Counted from the first letter of the stretch, positions 44,506 to 53,255 are shown. The stretch is 64,000 nucleotides of DNA from Candidatus Flexicrinis affinis (GCA_016716525.1 JADJWE010000004.1:248001-312000); one strand, 5' to 3'. Made by a program: numbers and translations. Notes: generated by a model not told the origin, from the letters alone.

Positions 44506-45651
44506 ATGACTCAGGCGGTTGTGGTTGGCACCGGCTTTATCGGCCCGGTTCACGTCGAGGCGCTCCGGCGCATCGGCGTCCACGTGCGCGGGGTGTTGGG
44601 CGTCACGCCGGACAAGAGTCGTGCGGCGGCAGACTCGATGCGGCTTGAGGTCGCTTACGACGATTTTCAGTCCGTTCTCGACGACCCGCAGGTCGACTCC
44701 ATCCATATCACCACGCCCAACCAGACACACCTCGAATTCAGCAAGCGCGCGCTGATGGCCGGCAAGCACGTCATCTGCGAGAAGCCGCTGGCGATGAACG
44801 CGACCGAAACGGCCGAACTGGTGGCGCTCTCGCACAGTCATCCCAATCAGGTTGCGGCGGTCAATTACAACAAGCGCTTCTACCCGCTGGTGCAGCACGC
44901 CCGCGAGGCCGTCGCTGCCGGCGAGATCGGCGAGGTGCGCGGCGTGCGCGGCGGCTATCTGCAAGACTGGCTGATGTACGAGACCGACTGGAACTGGCGT
45001 CTCGTGCCGGAGGAGGGCGGCGCGACGCGCGCCATCGGTGACATCGGCACGCACTGGATGGACTTGATTGGCTTCATCACCGGCCTCAAGATCACGGAAG
45101 TGATGGCTGACCTGCACACGTTCATCCCGGTCCGGCGCAAGCCCAAGCAGGCAGTCGCCACGTTTGTCGGCAAGGAGCAGGCCGCCGCGGTCGAGACCGA
45201 GCCGGTCGATATCTATACCGAGGACTGGGGCGCGGTGCTGTTCCACTACAGCAACGGCGCGCGCGGCACGATGCTCGTCTCGCAGGTCAGCGGCGGACGC
45301 AAGAACTACTGCCACTTCGAGATCGTCGGCAGCAAGGGCTCGCTGGCGTGGGATGTCGAGAATCCCAACGAGATGTGGATTGGGCGGCGCGACGCGCCCA
45401 ACGGCATTCTGATCAAGGATCCGTCGTTGATGCTGCCCGCGGGACGTGCCGCCAACAGTTATCCGGGCGGGCATACCGAAGGCTTCGACGACAGCTTCAA
45501 ACAGTTGTACGCGTCGATCTACCGCTACATGGAAGCCGGCGACTTCGGCGCGCCGAAGCCATACCCGACTTTCGAGGACGGGCACTATGAGGTCGTACTG
45601 TGCGACAAGATCGTGGAGAGCCACCGCACGCGCGGGTGGGTATCTGTTTAG
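44506..45651 (+). CDS. Gfo/Idh/MocA-family oxidoreductase
   Basis: A 381-residue enzyme. The N-terminal Rossmann fold has AVVVGTGFIGPVHVEALRRI and the family's EKPLA motif in HVICEKPLAMNATETAE, whose Lys is catalytic in relatives. The C-terminal half holds TDWNWRLVPEEGGATRAIGD-type strands and GTHWMDLIGFITGLKI with the conserved His. Such enzymes oxidise or reduce sugars and inositols with NAD(P). It is divergent from the zinc dehydrogenase and followed by a sugar isomerase/epimerase. Confidence 0.93.
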   Translation: MTQAVVVGTGFIGPVHVEALRRIGVHVRGVLGVTPDKSRAAADSMRLEVAYDDFQSVLDDPQVDSIHITTPNQTHLEFSKRALMAGKHVICEKPLAMNATETAELVALSHSHPNQVAAVNYNKRFYPLVQHAREAVAAGEIGEVRGVRGGYLQDWLMYETDWNWRLVPEEGGATRAIGDIGTHWMDLIGFITGLKITEVMADLHTFIPVRRKPKQAVATFVGKEQAAAVETEPVDIYTEDWGAVLFHYSNGARGTMLVSQVSGGRKNYCHFEIVGSKGSLAWDVENPNEMWIGRRDAPNGILIKDPSLMLPAGRAANSYPGGHTEGFDDSFKQLYASIYRYMEAGDFGAPKPYPTFEDGHYEVVLCDKIVESHRTRGWVSV

Positions 45652-45660
45652 AAACGGCTT

Positions 45661-45783
45661 GGGGCGCTGCCCCAAACCCTGGCAGGAGGCATGGCCTCCT
45701 GCACCTCGCTTCCTGCGGAATCGCGTCACGAGCGACGCGATTTCGCAGAGACGGGAGTCCAGAGGGTGCAAACCCTCTGGTGA
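45661..45783 (+). repeat. F-type element with alternative central palindrome
   Basis: Begins ten bases after the stop codon with GGGGC-GCT-GCCCC and ends with AGAGGGTGCAAACCCTCT. The central palindrome at about 45716-45747 pairs GCGGAATCGCGTC with GACGCGATTTCGC around ACGAGC. It shares its ends with the element at 40751, but the palindrome has an entirely different sequence of similar size. Confidence 0.75.
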
Positions 45784-45810
45784 AAATGGTTTGAATTCGG
45801 GAAAGGAACA

Positions 45811-46725
45811 ATGCAAATGAAACTCGGATTTGTCACTGCCATTCTGCCTGACCTGTCGTTCGAGGACGTGCTCAAGTTCGCCGCCGATCACGGCTTTGGC
45901 TGTGTCGAAGTCATGTGCTGGCCGGTCGGCGAGGCGGAACGGCGCTACGCCGGCGTCACGCATATCGACGTCACCAATTTCGGCCCGGCGGAGGCGGCCA
46001 ACGTCAAGGCGCTGATGGCCAAGTACGGCGTGTCGATCAGCGGGCTGGGCTACTACCCGAATCCATTAGTGGCCGACCCGGCCGAGCGCACCGTCTACGC
46101 CGAGCACATCAAAAAGGTGATCGCCGCGGCCAAGATGATCGACGTGCCGGTCATGAATACGTTCGTCGGGCGCGATCCGGCCCGTTCGATCGAGGATCAG
46201 TGGCCGCTGTTCGAGGAAGTGTGGGCGCCGCTGATCGCCTTTGCCGAGCAGCAGGACGTCAAGATCGGCATCGAGAATTGCCCGATGCTGTTCAGCCTCG
46301 ACGAGTGGCCCGGCGGCAAGAACCTCGCCATCTCGCCAGACGTCTGGCGGCGGATGTTCGACCGCTTCCCCAGCCGGCACTTCGGACTGAACTTCGACCC
46401 GTCGCACCTGATCTGGCAGCACATCGACTACGTGCGCGCCATCCACGAGTTCGGCTCGCGCTTTGTGCACGTCCACGCCAAGGACGAGAAGATCGACCCC
46501 GACCGGCTGTACGACCGCGGTATTCTGGGCCTCAAATGGCACACGCCCAAACTGCCCGGACTCGGCAGCGTGAACTGGGGCGCGTTCTATTCGGCGCTCA
46601 GCGACACCGGCTACGACTACGCCGTGTGTATCGAGGTCGAGGATCGCGCCTACGAAGGCTCGCTGGACGACCGCAAGCGTTCGCTCACGCAGTCCAAGCG
46701 CTTCCTCGAACAGTTCATGTACTAG
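45811..46725 (+). CDS. Sugar phosphate isomerase/epimerase (xylose-isomerase-like TIM barrel)
   Basis: A 304-residue AP-endonuclease-2/xylose-isomerase-like TIM barrel. Metal ligands are likely the Glu in KIGIENCPMLFSLDEWP, the Asp/His in FGLNFDPSHLIWQHIDYV, the His in RFVHVHAKDEKIDPD and the Glu in YAVCIEVEDRAYEGS. It probably interconverts a ketose or an inositol-derived ring, downstream of the Gfo/Idh enzyme. GGAAAGG sits before the ATG at 45811; ATG 45817 is also possible. Confidence 0.9.
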   Translation: MQMKLGFVTAILPDLSFEDVLKFAADHGFGCVEVMCWPVGEAERRYAGVTHIDVTNFGPAEAANVKALMAKYGVSISGLGYYPNPLVADPAERTVYAEHIKKVIAAAKMIDVPVMNTFVGRDPARSIEDQWPLFEEVWAPLIAFAEQQDVKIGIENCPMLFSLDEWPGGKNLAISPDVWRRMFDRFPSRHFGLNFDPSHLIWQHIDYVRAIHEFGSRFVHVHAKDEKIDPDRLYDRGILGLKWHTPKLPGLGSVNWGAFYSALSDTGYDYAVCIEVEDRAYEGSLDDRKRSLTQSKRFLEQFMY

Positions 46726-46730
46726 GGGCA

Positions 46731-46964
46731 GAGGTCAGGAGTCAGAAGCCAGTTGTCGGGTAGGGTGGCGCGGCGGGCCGCCCATGCGGGTGTCGCCCGA
46801 CCTGAGACGTCTCTCTCGTGCGTAGGGCCACGGCAGTGCCGTGGCCTTCGTTCACCACCCCTAACGGATCGCCCTGAGCCCCGGCCCCAATCCAATTCGG
46901 AGGGGAGAATCATCTGGTGTGGCTAGTCCCCTCTCCGAGGCGGAGAGGGGATTTCGGGGTGAGG
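46731..46964. repeat. Composite intergenic repeat block between convergent genes
   Basis: Starting six bases after the isomerase stop are heptamers CAGGAGT, CAGAAGC, CAGTTGT (46736-46756 within 46731-46758). Then come a GCGGCGGGCCGCCC-like palindrome near 46765-46790, a perfect-armed palindrome GGCCACGGCA-G-TGCCGTGGCC at 46826-46846, and a D-type stem CCCCTCTCCG/CGGAGAGGGG at 46928-46950 followed by GGGGTGAGG. Confidence 0.7.
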
Positions 46965-46984
46965 TCTCGTCAGGTTCGCGGCCG

Positions 46985-47749
46985 TCAGGGCAATTCCGCG
47001 CCTATCGCCGGCGTGTAGAGAGTCTGCGTCGCGCTCTTGGCCTTGTCGCCGTTGTAGCCCTTGGCTTTCACGAACCACGTGAACGTCTCGGCCAGCGGCA
47101 GCGGGCCATACACGCCGGAGTTGACCGAGCACGGGCCTTCGCACTGATTGGAAAAGCGCTTCAGCTTGAACACGGTATCCCCGCTGTCGGCATCCTTGAC
47201 GACCACCTTGTACTGCGCGTTCACGTCGTCGTCATTGTTCCACGACAGGCTGTGCACCGGCAGCAGTAGCGCCCCATGGGCCGGCAGCAGCGTTGTCGGC
47301 GCGGCGACCGTGTCGACAACGACCGTCCACGTCTGACTCTTGACCTTGATGTCGTCGATCTTGGCGATCACCTTCCACTCGACGGTGTCGCCATCGTCCA
47401 CGTGGTCGAAGATCGGCGTATCTTCCATCGCTTTAATGCAGAATCCGGCCTCGAAGCAGTTATCGGTGCTGACGACCTGCTTGGCCTTCGCGCCGGTCTC
47501 AACGACCTTCATCTTGATGACGTAGCTGTCAGCAGTTTGCACGCGCGACCATGTAAACACGTTGCTGTAGTCCACGGTCACACCATCCGGCGGCGACAGC
47601 AGATTCACGACAGGGAGGATAATCACACCCAGTCCGGGAGCCTCTGGCACCGGCAGCGGATCGGCCTGCGCGATCCCGACAGCCATCATGGCCAGCAGCA
47701 TCAGCGGAACGAGCGTACGACGAATACGGCGGCGAATACGAATGTTCAT
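46985..47749 (-). CDS. Secreted Ig-like protein
   Basis: A 254-residue protein with a basic signal peptide (RTLVPLMLLAMMAVGIAQAD) followed by two fibronectin-III-like domains: VTVDYSNVFTWSRVQTADSY then DTVEWKVIAKIDDIKVKSQT in the first, and PVHSLSWNNDDDVNAQYKVV then AETFTWFVKAKGYNGDKAKS in the second. Each domain has a Cys pair nearby (DNCFEAGFCIKAM and SNQCEGPCSVN). It should be extracellular and bind a partner. I choose ATG 47749, with an AGAGGAG nearby, over the longer frame. Confidence 0.75.
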   Translation of the reverse strand: MNIRIRRRIRRTLVPLMLLAMMAVGIAQADPLPVPEAPGLGVIILPVVNLLSPPDGVTVDYSNVFTWSRVQTADSYVIKMKVVETGAKAKQVVSTDNCFEAGFCIKAMEDTPIFDHVDDGDTVEWKVIAKIDDIKVKSQTWTVVVDTVAAPTTLLPAHGALLLPVHSLSWNNDDDVNAQYKVVVKDADSGDTVFKLKRFSNQCEGPCSVNSGVYGPLPLAETFTWFVKAKGYNGDKAKSATQTLYTPAIGAELP

Positions 47750-47942
47750 GGCATGCACTCCTCTTTTCAATGGGGCGGCATTGTCCGCCCGCGTTGAGTG
47801 CATGGTCGCCGATGATCGTTCAGAAATCGTCCAGAGGTGGGATGAGGGCCGAAGTTGGGGCTATTGTCGGGCAAATTCAGGTCCACAAGCGGATTCACCG
47901 TGCCTGATCTCGCCTACTTAAGCGGGGTGAGACCGGCCCTTG

Positions 47943-47976
47943 TCTGACAACTGACGACTGATACCTGCCAACTCTC
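47943..47976 (-). repeat. Heptamer array just after the SCO1664-like gene
   Basis: In minus-strand sense, a few bases after the stop codon the sequence reads GAGTTGG, CAGGTAT, CAGTCGT, CAGTTGT, CAGACAA in 7-base phase. It has the same orientation relative to its gene as the arrays at 58901 and 63912. Confidence 0.65.
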
Positions 47977-47979
47977 CGC

Positions 47980-48768
47980 CTAGACTGGCGGCCACGGGTA
48001 GTTGGCACCGCCGCCGGGACGCGGATAACGGCGCGACTTCAGCACGCGGTCGATCCGGTGAACCGTGGTGCTGATCTCGCCCGGGGAGAGCAGGGCGGCC
48101 ATCGTCCGGTGCAGCGGGTCGGACTCATCACACAGGTGGTCGCGCACGTCGCGCACGTCAGCCAGCAGCGGCCCCGGGATCTCCTCGCCTTCGAAGTCCC
48201 AGATCACCGTGCGCAGCTTGTGCGCCTGATTGAAGGTCAGGCCGTTGTCGATGCACCACACGCGCTCGTCGTCGCCGAGCAGCAGGTGCCCGCCCTTGCG
48301 GTCGGCGTTGTTGGTGATGCAGTCGAACAGCGCGATACGCTTGAGCTGCGCGTGCACCCGATCGCCGAACGTGAAGTAGTTCTCGGACGGGTCGTGCGGG
48401 ATGAACCACTGTACCGAGCCGATGCCGTGCGGCCCGTCGCGCAGGGCGGTCGGCGGCACCAGACCCCAGCCCAGCGCCTCGCTGAGCACAAAGGACGCGC
48501 GCTCGCGGTCGGCCAGCGTGTTGTCGGGGAAGTCCCACAGCGGGCGTTCGCCGCGCCGCGGCTTGTAAATCGCCAGCGCGCTGACCTTCTCGTGCGTTAG
48601 CGTGACGAGGAACGTGTAATTCGAGCTGTTGCGGATCATGCCGTGCTGGGTCGTAACCTCGCCGCGCTCGAGCAGCAGTAAGGCATCCGCACTGCTGAGG
48701 TCCGGCTGAACCAGCGAGAGTCCGCGATTGCCGCCGTCGGAGCTTGCCGGGGTTGTGGAATCGTCCAC
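47980..48768 (-). CDS. SCO1664-family PI3K/PI4K-like protein
   Basis: A 262-residue protein of the SCO1664 family, which has a lipid-kinase-like fold. Visible elements are LLERGEVTTQHGMIRNSSNY at the start, the phosphate-binding Lys region VSALAIYKPRRGERPLWDFP, the catalytic-loop-like FDCITNNADRKGGHLLLGDD with D-x-x-x-N spacing, and VWCIDNGLTFNQAHKLRTVI with the metal-binding Asp. The true substrate is unknown. I choose GTG 48768, two bases after the stop of the DUF3090 gene; an open frame runs further but would overlap that gene. It forms a three-gene set with DUF3090 and the phosphomutase-like gene. Confidence 0.88.
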   Translation of the reverse strand: MDDSTTPASSDGGNRGLSLVQPDLSSADALLLLERGEVTTQHGMIRNSSNYTFLVTLTHEKVSALAIYKPRRGERPLWDFPDNTLADRERASFVLSEALGWGLVPPTALRDGPHGIGSVQWFIPHDPSENYFTFGDRVHAQLKRIALFDCITNNADRKGGHLLLGDDERVWCIDNGLTFNQAHKLRTVIWDFEGEEIPGPLLADVRDVRDHLCDESDPLHRTMAALLSPGEISTTVHRIDRVLKSRRYPRPGGGANYPWPPV

Positions 48769-48770
48769 AG

Positions 48771-49358
48771 CTAGGTCCAGTAATACACCAATCGGCCGTT
48801 GAGGCGCGGGTCGGCGCGGCCCGCCTTGACCGTGTCGGCGGCGTGTATGGAGAGCGCGCGCATCTGTTCGCGGCTGCACCACAAGCGCACTACCGACGGG
48901 CGTTCTGCATCGTCTTCTTCTCCGAGCGGATCGTAGGAGTCCTCGATGAGGGCGTCATCGGCGGTGTCGTCATCGGCGTCGACATCGGCGTCCATGTCAA
49001 GCCCGCCGTTTTCGTCGCCGACGACCAGCTCCTGCATGATCAACACGATGCGGTCGCTGTCTTCATCGAAGCCGAGGCCCATGCGCGACACGCGAAACAG
49101 CGGCTCGATCGGCTCGCGCAGGTCCATGTCCATCAGGCTCATGTCGACCTTCGTCTCGGAGGAGCGCCGCTCGTCCACGTCGTCGATCAGCTCGCGCAGG
49201 GCTTCGCTCAGCGCCCACGACTGTTCCTTCTCGACGATCATCGAGACCAGTTGATTCTCACGTCCGGCCTGCAAATAGAAGACCCGCTGGCCCTTCGGCC
49301 CAATAGTGCCGATGGTGACAAAATCCACCGGGTTCAGGTCGATCTCTACGTTCGGCAT
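48771..49358 (-). CDS. DUF3090 protein
   Basis: A 195-residue protein of the DUF3090 family, whose activity is unknown. Family features include VEIDLNPVDFVTIGTIGPKG, QRVFYLQAGRENQLVSMIVE, FRVSRMGLGFDEDSDRIVLI (the MGLGYD-like motif) and LWCSREQMRALSIHAADTVK, ending LNGRLVYYWT. An acidic insertion rich in Asp (MDADVDADDDTADDALIED) is longer than I would expect. In Actinobacteria the same gene sits between the phosphomutase-like and SCO1664 genes, as here. Confidence 0.9.
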   Translation of the reverse strand: MPNVEIDLNPVDFVTIGTIGPKGQRVFYLQAGRENQLVSMIVEKEQSWALSEALRELIDDVDERRSSETKVDMSLMDMDLREPIEPLFRVSRMGLGFDEDSDRIVLIMQELVVGDENGGLDMDADVDADDDTADDALIEDSYDPLGEEDDAERPSVVRLWCSREQMRALSIHAADTVKAGRADPRLNGRLVYYWT

Positions 49359-49366
49359 GCGGCGGT

Positions 49367-49996
49367 TCAGCCCTTCGTTTCGTTCTTTGGCTGTCGCAGG
49401 TGGGACACGTCGTTGACCCCGACGACGTACGGGCTACTGTGTCCCAATTGTACTGTACTAATCGACGCCGTCGAAATCTCGATACGCTGAAAGCTGTCGA
49501 GGTGCATGCCCAAATAATGGGCGACGATTAGCTTGATGACGTCGGAATGGCTGAACACCGCAACAACCTGCGCCGGGTGTGCTTTCACCAGCCCTTCGAT
49601 GGCCCGGACAGCCCGAAACTGCGCCTCGGAAAAAGACTCGCCGCCCGGGAACGTCGCGCGCGAAGGCGCGCGCTGCACGACATCCCACAGTTTGCGCCGG
49701 CGCAGGTCGTTCAGGCTCATCCCTTGCCACTCCCCGAACTGCACTTCGCCCACGCCTTCGAGGATGTTTAACGGCAGATGCGCGTGATGCTCGCGCACGG
49801 CTTCGGCCGTCTCGACAGCGCGTTCGAGCGGGCTCGAATAGATCGCCTGAAGCGGCACATCGGCGAGTCGTTCGCCGAGCAGCTTGGCCTGCGCCACGCC
49901 GTCCTCATTAAGGTGGACACCGGGCGTCCAACCGGCTAGCTTGCCGGTCTTCACGTAGTCGTTTACCGCGTGGCGGATGAGCAAAATCGTCGTCAT
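49367..49996 (-). CDS. MSMEG_4193-type histidine phosphatase / phosphomutase
   Basis: A 209-residue phosphoglycerate-mutase-like enzyme: the phospho-His motif is TILLIRHAVNDYVKT (RHA in place of RHG), then TPGVHLNEDGVAQAKLLGER, AIYSSPLERAVETAEAVREH and the second His in VVAVFSHSDVIKLIVAHYLG. It is a phosphatase or mutase of unknown substrate. The start ATG 49996 has GAGGAG ten bases upstream. It is the first gene of the trio with DUF3090 and SCO1664, separated by eight bases from DUF3090. Confidence 0.9.
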   Translation of the reverse strand: MTTILLIRHAVNDYVKTGKLAGWTPGVHLNEDGVAQAKLLGERLADVPLQAIYSSPLERAVETAEAVREHHAHLPLNILEGVGEVQFGEWQGMSLNDLRRRKLWDVVQRAPSRATFPGGESFSEAQFRAVRAIEGLVKAHPAQVVAVFSHSDVIKLIVAHYLGMHLDSFQRIEISTASISTVQLGHSSPYVVGVNDVSHLRQPKNETKG

Positions 49997-50147
49997 GGGG
50001 CGTGGCTCCTCGGCCGCTATCATAGCATACGGGCAGACGCGCAATAACCCACAGCGGACTGAATGTTCGGTTAATGCGCGCATTTGCCCGCGGCGCGACC
50101 GCGCGCTAGGATTTGCGCACACCCCGCCGCACAAGGGCCGAAGCACC

Positions 50148-51086
50148 ATGACCGTGACTGCTGACGACATCGCCGCTGCCGCCGCGCGCATCGCGCCGCA
50201 TCTGACGCCGACCCCGCTCGAACCGGCCGCCGGCCATGACGGTGTGTGGCTCAAGCTCGAAAACGCCAACCTGACTCACAGCTTCAAGATTCGCGGTGCG
50301 CTGAACGCCATGCTGCGCCTGCAAGAACGCGGCGCGGCGCGGGATGGCGTGATCGCCGCATCGTCCGGCAATCATGCGCAGGCGCTGGCGTGCGCTGCCC
50401 GCCTGACAGACGTCAAGGCGACGATCCTGATGCCGCGCCATACGCCACGCAAGAAGGTCGATGGCGTGCGCCGGCAGGGTGGGGAGGCCGTGCTGTTCGG
50501 CGACAACTACGACGAAGCAGAAGCCGAGGCCATCCGGCGCGCGCGCGAAACCGGCGGCACCTACGTCTCGCCCTATAACGACCCCGACGTGGTTGCCGGT
50601 GCAGGCACGATCGGGCGCGAGATCGCCGCGCAGCTGCCGGATGTCGGGCGGGTGCTGGTATGCACGAGCGGCGGCGGACTGCTCAGCGGAATCGCGGTCG
50701 CCATCAAGGCGCACAACCCGAGGGTCGAAGTGATCGCCGTGTGCGCCGAACACGCCCCGGCCATGTACAACGTCCTCGCCGGCGAGCAGCGCCCGCAGGT
50801 TTGGGACACGCTGGCGGAAGCCCTCAGCGGCGAGATCGAGGACGGGTCGATCACCATCCCCCTCACGCAGCAGCATGTCGACCGCGCGGTGCTGGTCAGC
50901 GAGGCGATGATTGCCGACACGATGCGCTGGTTCATCGGCACGCAGGGCTGGCTGGTCGAAGGCGGCGGCACGGTCGCGGCGGCAGCAGTGCTGCACGGGG
51001 TAGTCCGTGCTGGAGACGTGCCAACCGTATGCGTCGTGAGCGGCGGCAATGTCGATCTCGAGACCGTTCAAAAGGTGCTCTGTTAG
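50148..51086 (+). CDS. Threonine/serine dehydratase-like PLP enzyme
   Basis: A 312-residue fold-type II PLP enzyme. The PLP Lys lies in LTHSFKIRGALNAMLRLQ, the Asn in AASSGNHAQALACAARL and the glycine-rich phosphate loop in VCTSGGGLLSGIAVAI; the final CVVSGGNVDLETVQKV is usual for this group. It resembles catabolic threonine dehydratase or serine racemase rather than long biosynthetic forms, as no ACT domain is present. It should make 2-oxobutanoate and ammonia from threonine. ATG 50148 gives a normal start; it is divergent from the phosphatase. Confidence 0.92.
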   Translation: MTVTADDIAAAAARIAPHLTPTPLEPAAGHDGVWLKLENANLTHSFKIRGALNAMLRLQERGAARDGVIAASSGNHAQALACAARLTDVKATILMPRHTPRKKVDGVRRQGGEAVLFGDNYDEAEAEAIRRARETGGTYVSPYNDPDVVAGAGTIGREIAAQLPDVGRVLVCTSGGGLLSGIAVAIKAHNPRVEVIAVCAEHAPAMYNVLAGEQRPQVWDTLAEALSGEIEDGSITIPLTQQHVDRAVLVSEAMIADTMRWFIGTQGWLVEGGGTVAAAAVLHGVVRAGDVPTVCVVSGGNVDLETVQKVLC

Positions 51087-51104
51087 GCGCAAAATCGGGT
51101 ACAG

Positions 51105-51134
51105 TTTGCGGACTCTTTTAACTTGCGTTAATAT
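51105..51134 (+). promoter_or_regulatory. Candidate promoter of the cold-shock gene
   Basis: TTTGCG (51105-51110), 18 bases, then TAATAT (51129-51134). The leader to the ATG at 51189 would be about 48 bases. Confidence 0.4.
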
Positions 51135-51188
51135 GCCCGATGTCGCGCGCCCCGGGGGTGGGTGCGACTAGGGCAAAGGCAAGACAGC

Positions 51189-51407
51189 ATGTCTGAAGCA
51201 TTGCAAACTGGTGTCGTCAAGTGGTTTAACAATGTCAAAGGCTACGGCTTCATCACGGTGGATGGTCGAGAAAGCGACGTGTTCGTCCATTACTCCGCGA
51301 TCCAAGCCAACGGTTACAAAACGTTGAACGAGGGAGATCGGGTTCAGTTCACGATCGCACAAGGGCAAAAGGGCGAAGAAGCCCGTCAAGTCACCAAGAT
51401 CGAGTAA
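51189..51407 (+). CDS. Cold-shock domain protein
   Basis: A 72-residue CspA-like protein: TGVVKWFNNVKGYGFITVDG carries RNP1 (KGYGFITV), and SDVFVHYSAIQANGYKTLNE carries RNP2 (VFVHYSAI). It ends at ARQVTKIE, of normal length. It binds single-stranded RNA and DNA and should act as an RNA chaperone. The promoter is just upstream and a terminator just downstream, so the gene is monocistronic. ATG 51189 is chosen over a longer frame. Confidence 0.95.
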   Translation: MSEALQTGVVKWFNNVKGYGFITVDGRESDVFVHYSAIQANGYKTLNEGDRVQFTIAQGQKGEEARQVTKIE

Positions 51408-51416
51408 GGGTGCGGT

Positions 51417-51451
51417 AAAAGGCCGCTGGGAAAGGGCTCTGGCGGCTTTTT
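51417..51451 (+). terminator. Rho-independent terminator of the cold-shock gene
   Basis: AAAAGGCCGC pairs with GCGGCTTTTT around a 15-base loop, with five T at the end, ten bases after the stop codon. It is the only textbook T-tailed terminator I found in this window. Confidence 0.78.
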
Positions 51452-51554
51452 GATTCCCGCCGATCGGCCGGTGGTGGGCCGCGGCCCTGCCCGACCTCCG
51501 TTCATCTATGCTATGCTAGCCATCGTAACGACGATGAGCAGGTAGAATCAACTC

Positions 51555-53132
51555 TTGCCGTATCAATCCGACGGTGGCCGGCGCAACAACGTTCAGATGG
51601 GCGTCGGGCAGTCGCTGTGGGGCGCATCCCCGCCTCCGCCGATCCCCGAACGCGCGCTCGACGGGATTCCCGGCTGTATCGCGTGGTTGGCGCTGTTATT
51701 CTGCGTCGCCTCTGCCCTTGCCTTTCCGCGCATCGTTCTGACCTTGGCCGCGCTCCTCGGCGCATATACGGCCCTGCGTTTCGTGCTTGCGGCGGTCGCC
51801 AACTTCAACGGCATGCGCATGATCCGCCGCTGGGAACAAACCGACTGGAAAGCCAAGTACGATACCGACACTGCCGGACGGGCCGACGCGCTGCCTTGGG
51901 ATGACGTCAAGTACCTTGTCATTGTCCCCAACTACGGCGAACCGTACGAGATTCTGCAGCGCACGCTGGCGCATCTCGCCAAGCAGTACGAGGCGCGGCG
52001 GCGCATGACCGTCGTGTTGGCGATGGAGGGCGCCGAGGCCGGCGCGCCCACGAAAGCCGAGCGTCTGATCGCCGAGTTCGGGCCATGCTTCGCTCACATG
52101 ATGTACGCCGTGCATCCGCGCGGGCTTCCCGGCGAGGTACGCGGCAAGTCGTCCAATCAGGCGTGGGCGGCGCGTCAGGCCAAGCGCCGCCTCGTCGACG
52201 AGCTGGGCTACGACATCGACCACATCATCATCTCGACCATGGATGCCGACACGCTCTGGCATCCCAAGTACTTCTTCGCGTTGACTTACGCGTTCGCGAT
52301 CAGCCCGCACCGCCACGCGCGGACGTGGCAGGCCCCGATCCGCTATCACGGCAACATCTGGGACATCAGCCCACCCATGCGCCTCGTCAACGCCTACGGC
52401 GGCGCGTTCGAGCTGGCGTACTTGGCCGCGCCGTGGTGGCAGGCGATCCCGATCTCGTCCTATTCGATGAGCTTGCGGCTAATGGACGCTAGCGGGTATT
52501 GGGACACCGACGTCATCGCGGAAGACAGCCACATGTTCATCAAGGCGTTCTTCAGCTCCGACGCCGAACTGGAGCTGGAGCCGATCTTCCTGCCGTTTCT
52601 GGCGACCGCGACCACCGGCGACACGGTGTGGGAGGTGCTCAAGGCGCGTTATCAGCAGACGCTGCGTCATGCGTGGGGCAGCAAAGAGGTCGGCTATATC
52701 ATCGCGCGCATGCTCGAACACCCCGAAATTCCGGCCGGGCGCAGTTTGAAGCTGTTATTGCGCGTGGCGCATGATATACTACTCGCAGGCGCAGGCTGGA
52801 TTATTCTGACGGTCGGCTCACAGCTTCCGGTGTTGTTCAATCCCGGGCTGGTTCCACCGCTGAACGAAATCGGACGCGACCCGGTCATCTTGGTGCTGAT
52901 TATCGCATCGCTGTTGGTCGTCGTCCTCGGTATCGTGTTTTGGGCGCAAGACGTGGCCTCGCGTCCGCCCCGCACCCGGCCGATCACCCTGAGGGAACGC
53001 CTGCTCACCTTGGTCAGTTTTCCGCTGCTGCCGATCCTGACCCTAATCTTCGTTGCGCTGCCCGTCATGCACGCTCAAACCCGCCTCCTGTTAGGCGGAT
53101 CGCTGCAGTATCAGGTCGCGCGTAAGCTCTAG
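51555..53132 (+). CDS. Membrane GT2-family glycosyltransferase
   Basis: A 525-residue protein with two N-terminal helices (CIAWLALLFCVASALAF and IVLTLAALLGAYTALRFVLA), a GT-A catalytic domain and three C-terminal helices. Motifs are IVPNYGEPYEILQRTLAHL, the D-x-D in IISTMDADTLWHP, VIAEDSHMFIKAFF with the acid catalyst, and a Q-x-x-R-x variant of the usual QxxRW in RYQQTLRHAWGSKEV. It probably polymerises or adds sugars at the membrane. The start is TTG 51555; ATG 51597 is an alternative. An outlying GSSNQAW-type acceptor region (GKSSNQAWAARQAK) is also present. Confidence 0.82.
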   Translation: MPYQSDGGRRNNVQMGVGQSLWGASPPPPIPERALDGIPGCIAWLALLFCVASALAFPRIVLTLAALLGAYTALRFVLAAVANFNGMRMIRRWEQTDWKAKYDTDTAGRADALPWDDVKYLVIVPNYGEPYEILQRTLAHLAKQYEARRRMTVVLAMEGAEAGAPTKAERLIAEFGPCFAHMMYAVHPRGLPGEVRGKSSNQAWAARQAKRRLVDELGYDIDHIIISTMDADTLWHPKYFFALTYAFAISPHRHARTWQAPIRYHGNIWDISPPMRLVNAYGGAFELAYLAAPWWQAIPISSYSMSLRLMDASGYWDTDVIAEDSHMFIKAFFSSDAELELEPIFLPFLATATTGDTVWEVLKARYQQTLRHAWGSKEVGYIIARMLEHPEIPAGRSLKLLLRVAHDILLAGAGWIILTVGSQLPVLFNPGLVPPLNEIGRDPVILVLIIASLLVVVLGIVFWAQDVASRPPRTRPITLRERLLTLVSFPLLPILTLIFVALPVMHAQTRLLLGGSLQYQVARKL

Positions 53133-53139
53133 TGCCGTT

Positions 53140-53238
53140 GTAGGGGCCCAGCCCCTACGCCCGCGACCGGCATCCGGTCTGCGGAGTTTGCGGAGGCCAC
53201 TATCCTCCGCCTGTCATCAGCACGCCGGGAGGCGTGCG
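53140..53238 (+). repeat. Three hairpins between GT2 and rluB
   Basis: The 123-base gap has GTAGGGGC-CCA-GCCCCTAC (53140-53158), eight bases after the GT2 stop; GCGGAGG/CCTCCGC (53190-53210); and GCACGCC/GGCGTGC (53222-53239), just before the GAGGAG ribosome site of rluB, where it could affect its accessibility. Confidence 0.5.
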
Positions 53239-53255
53239 AGGAGAATCCACACCCT

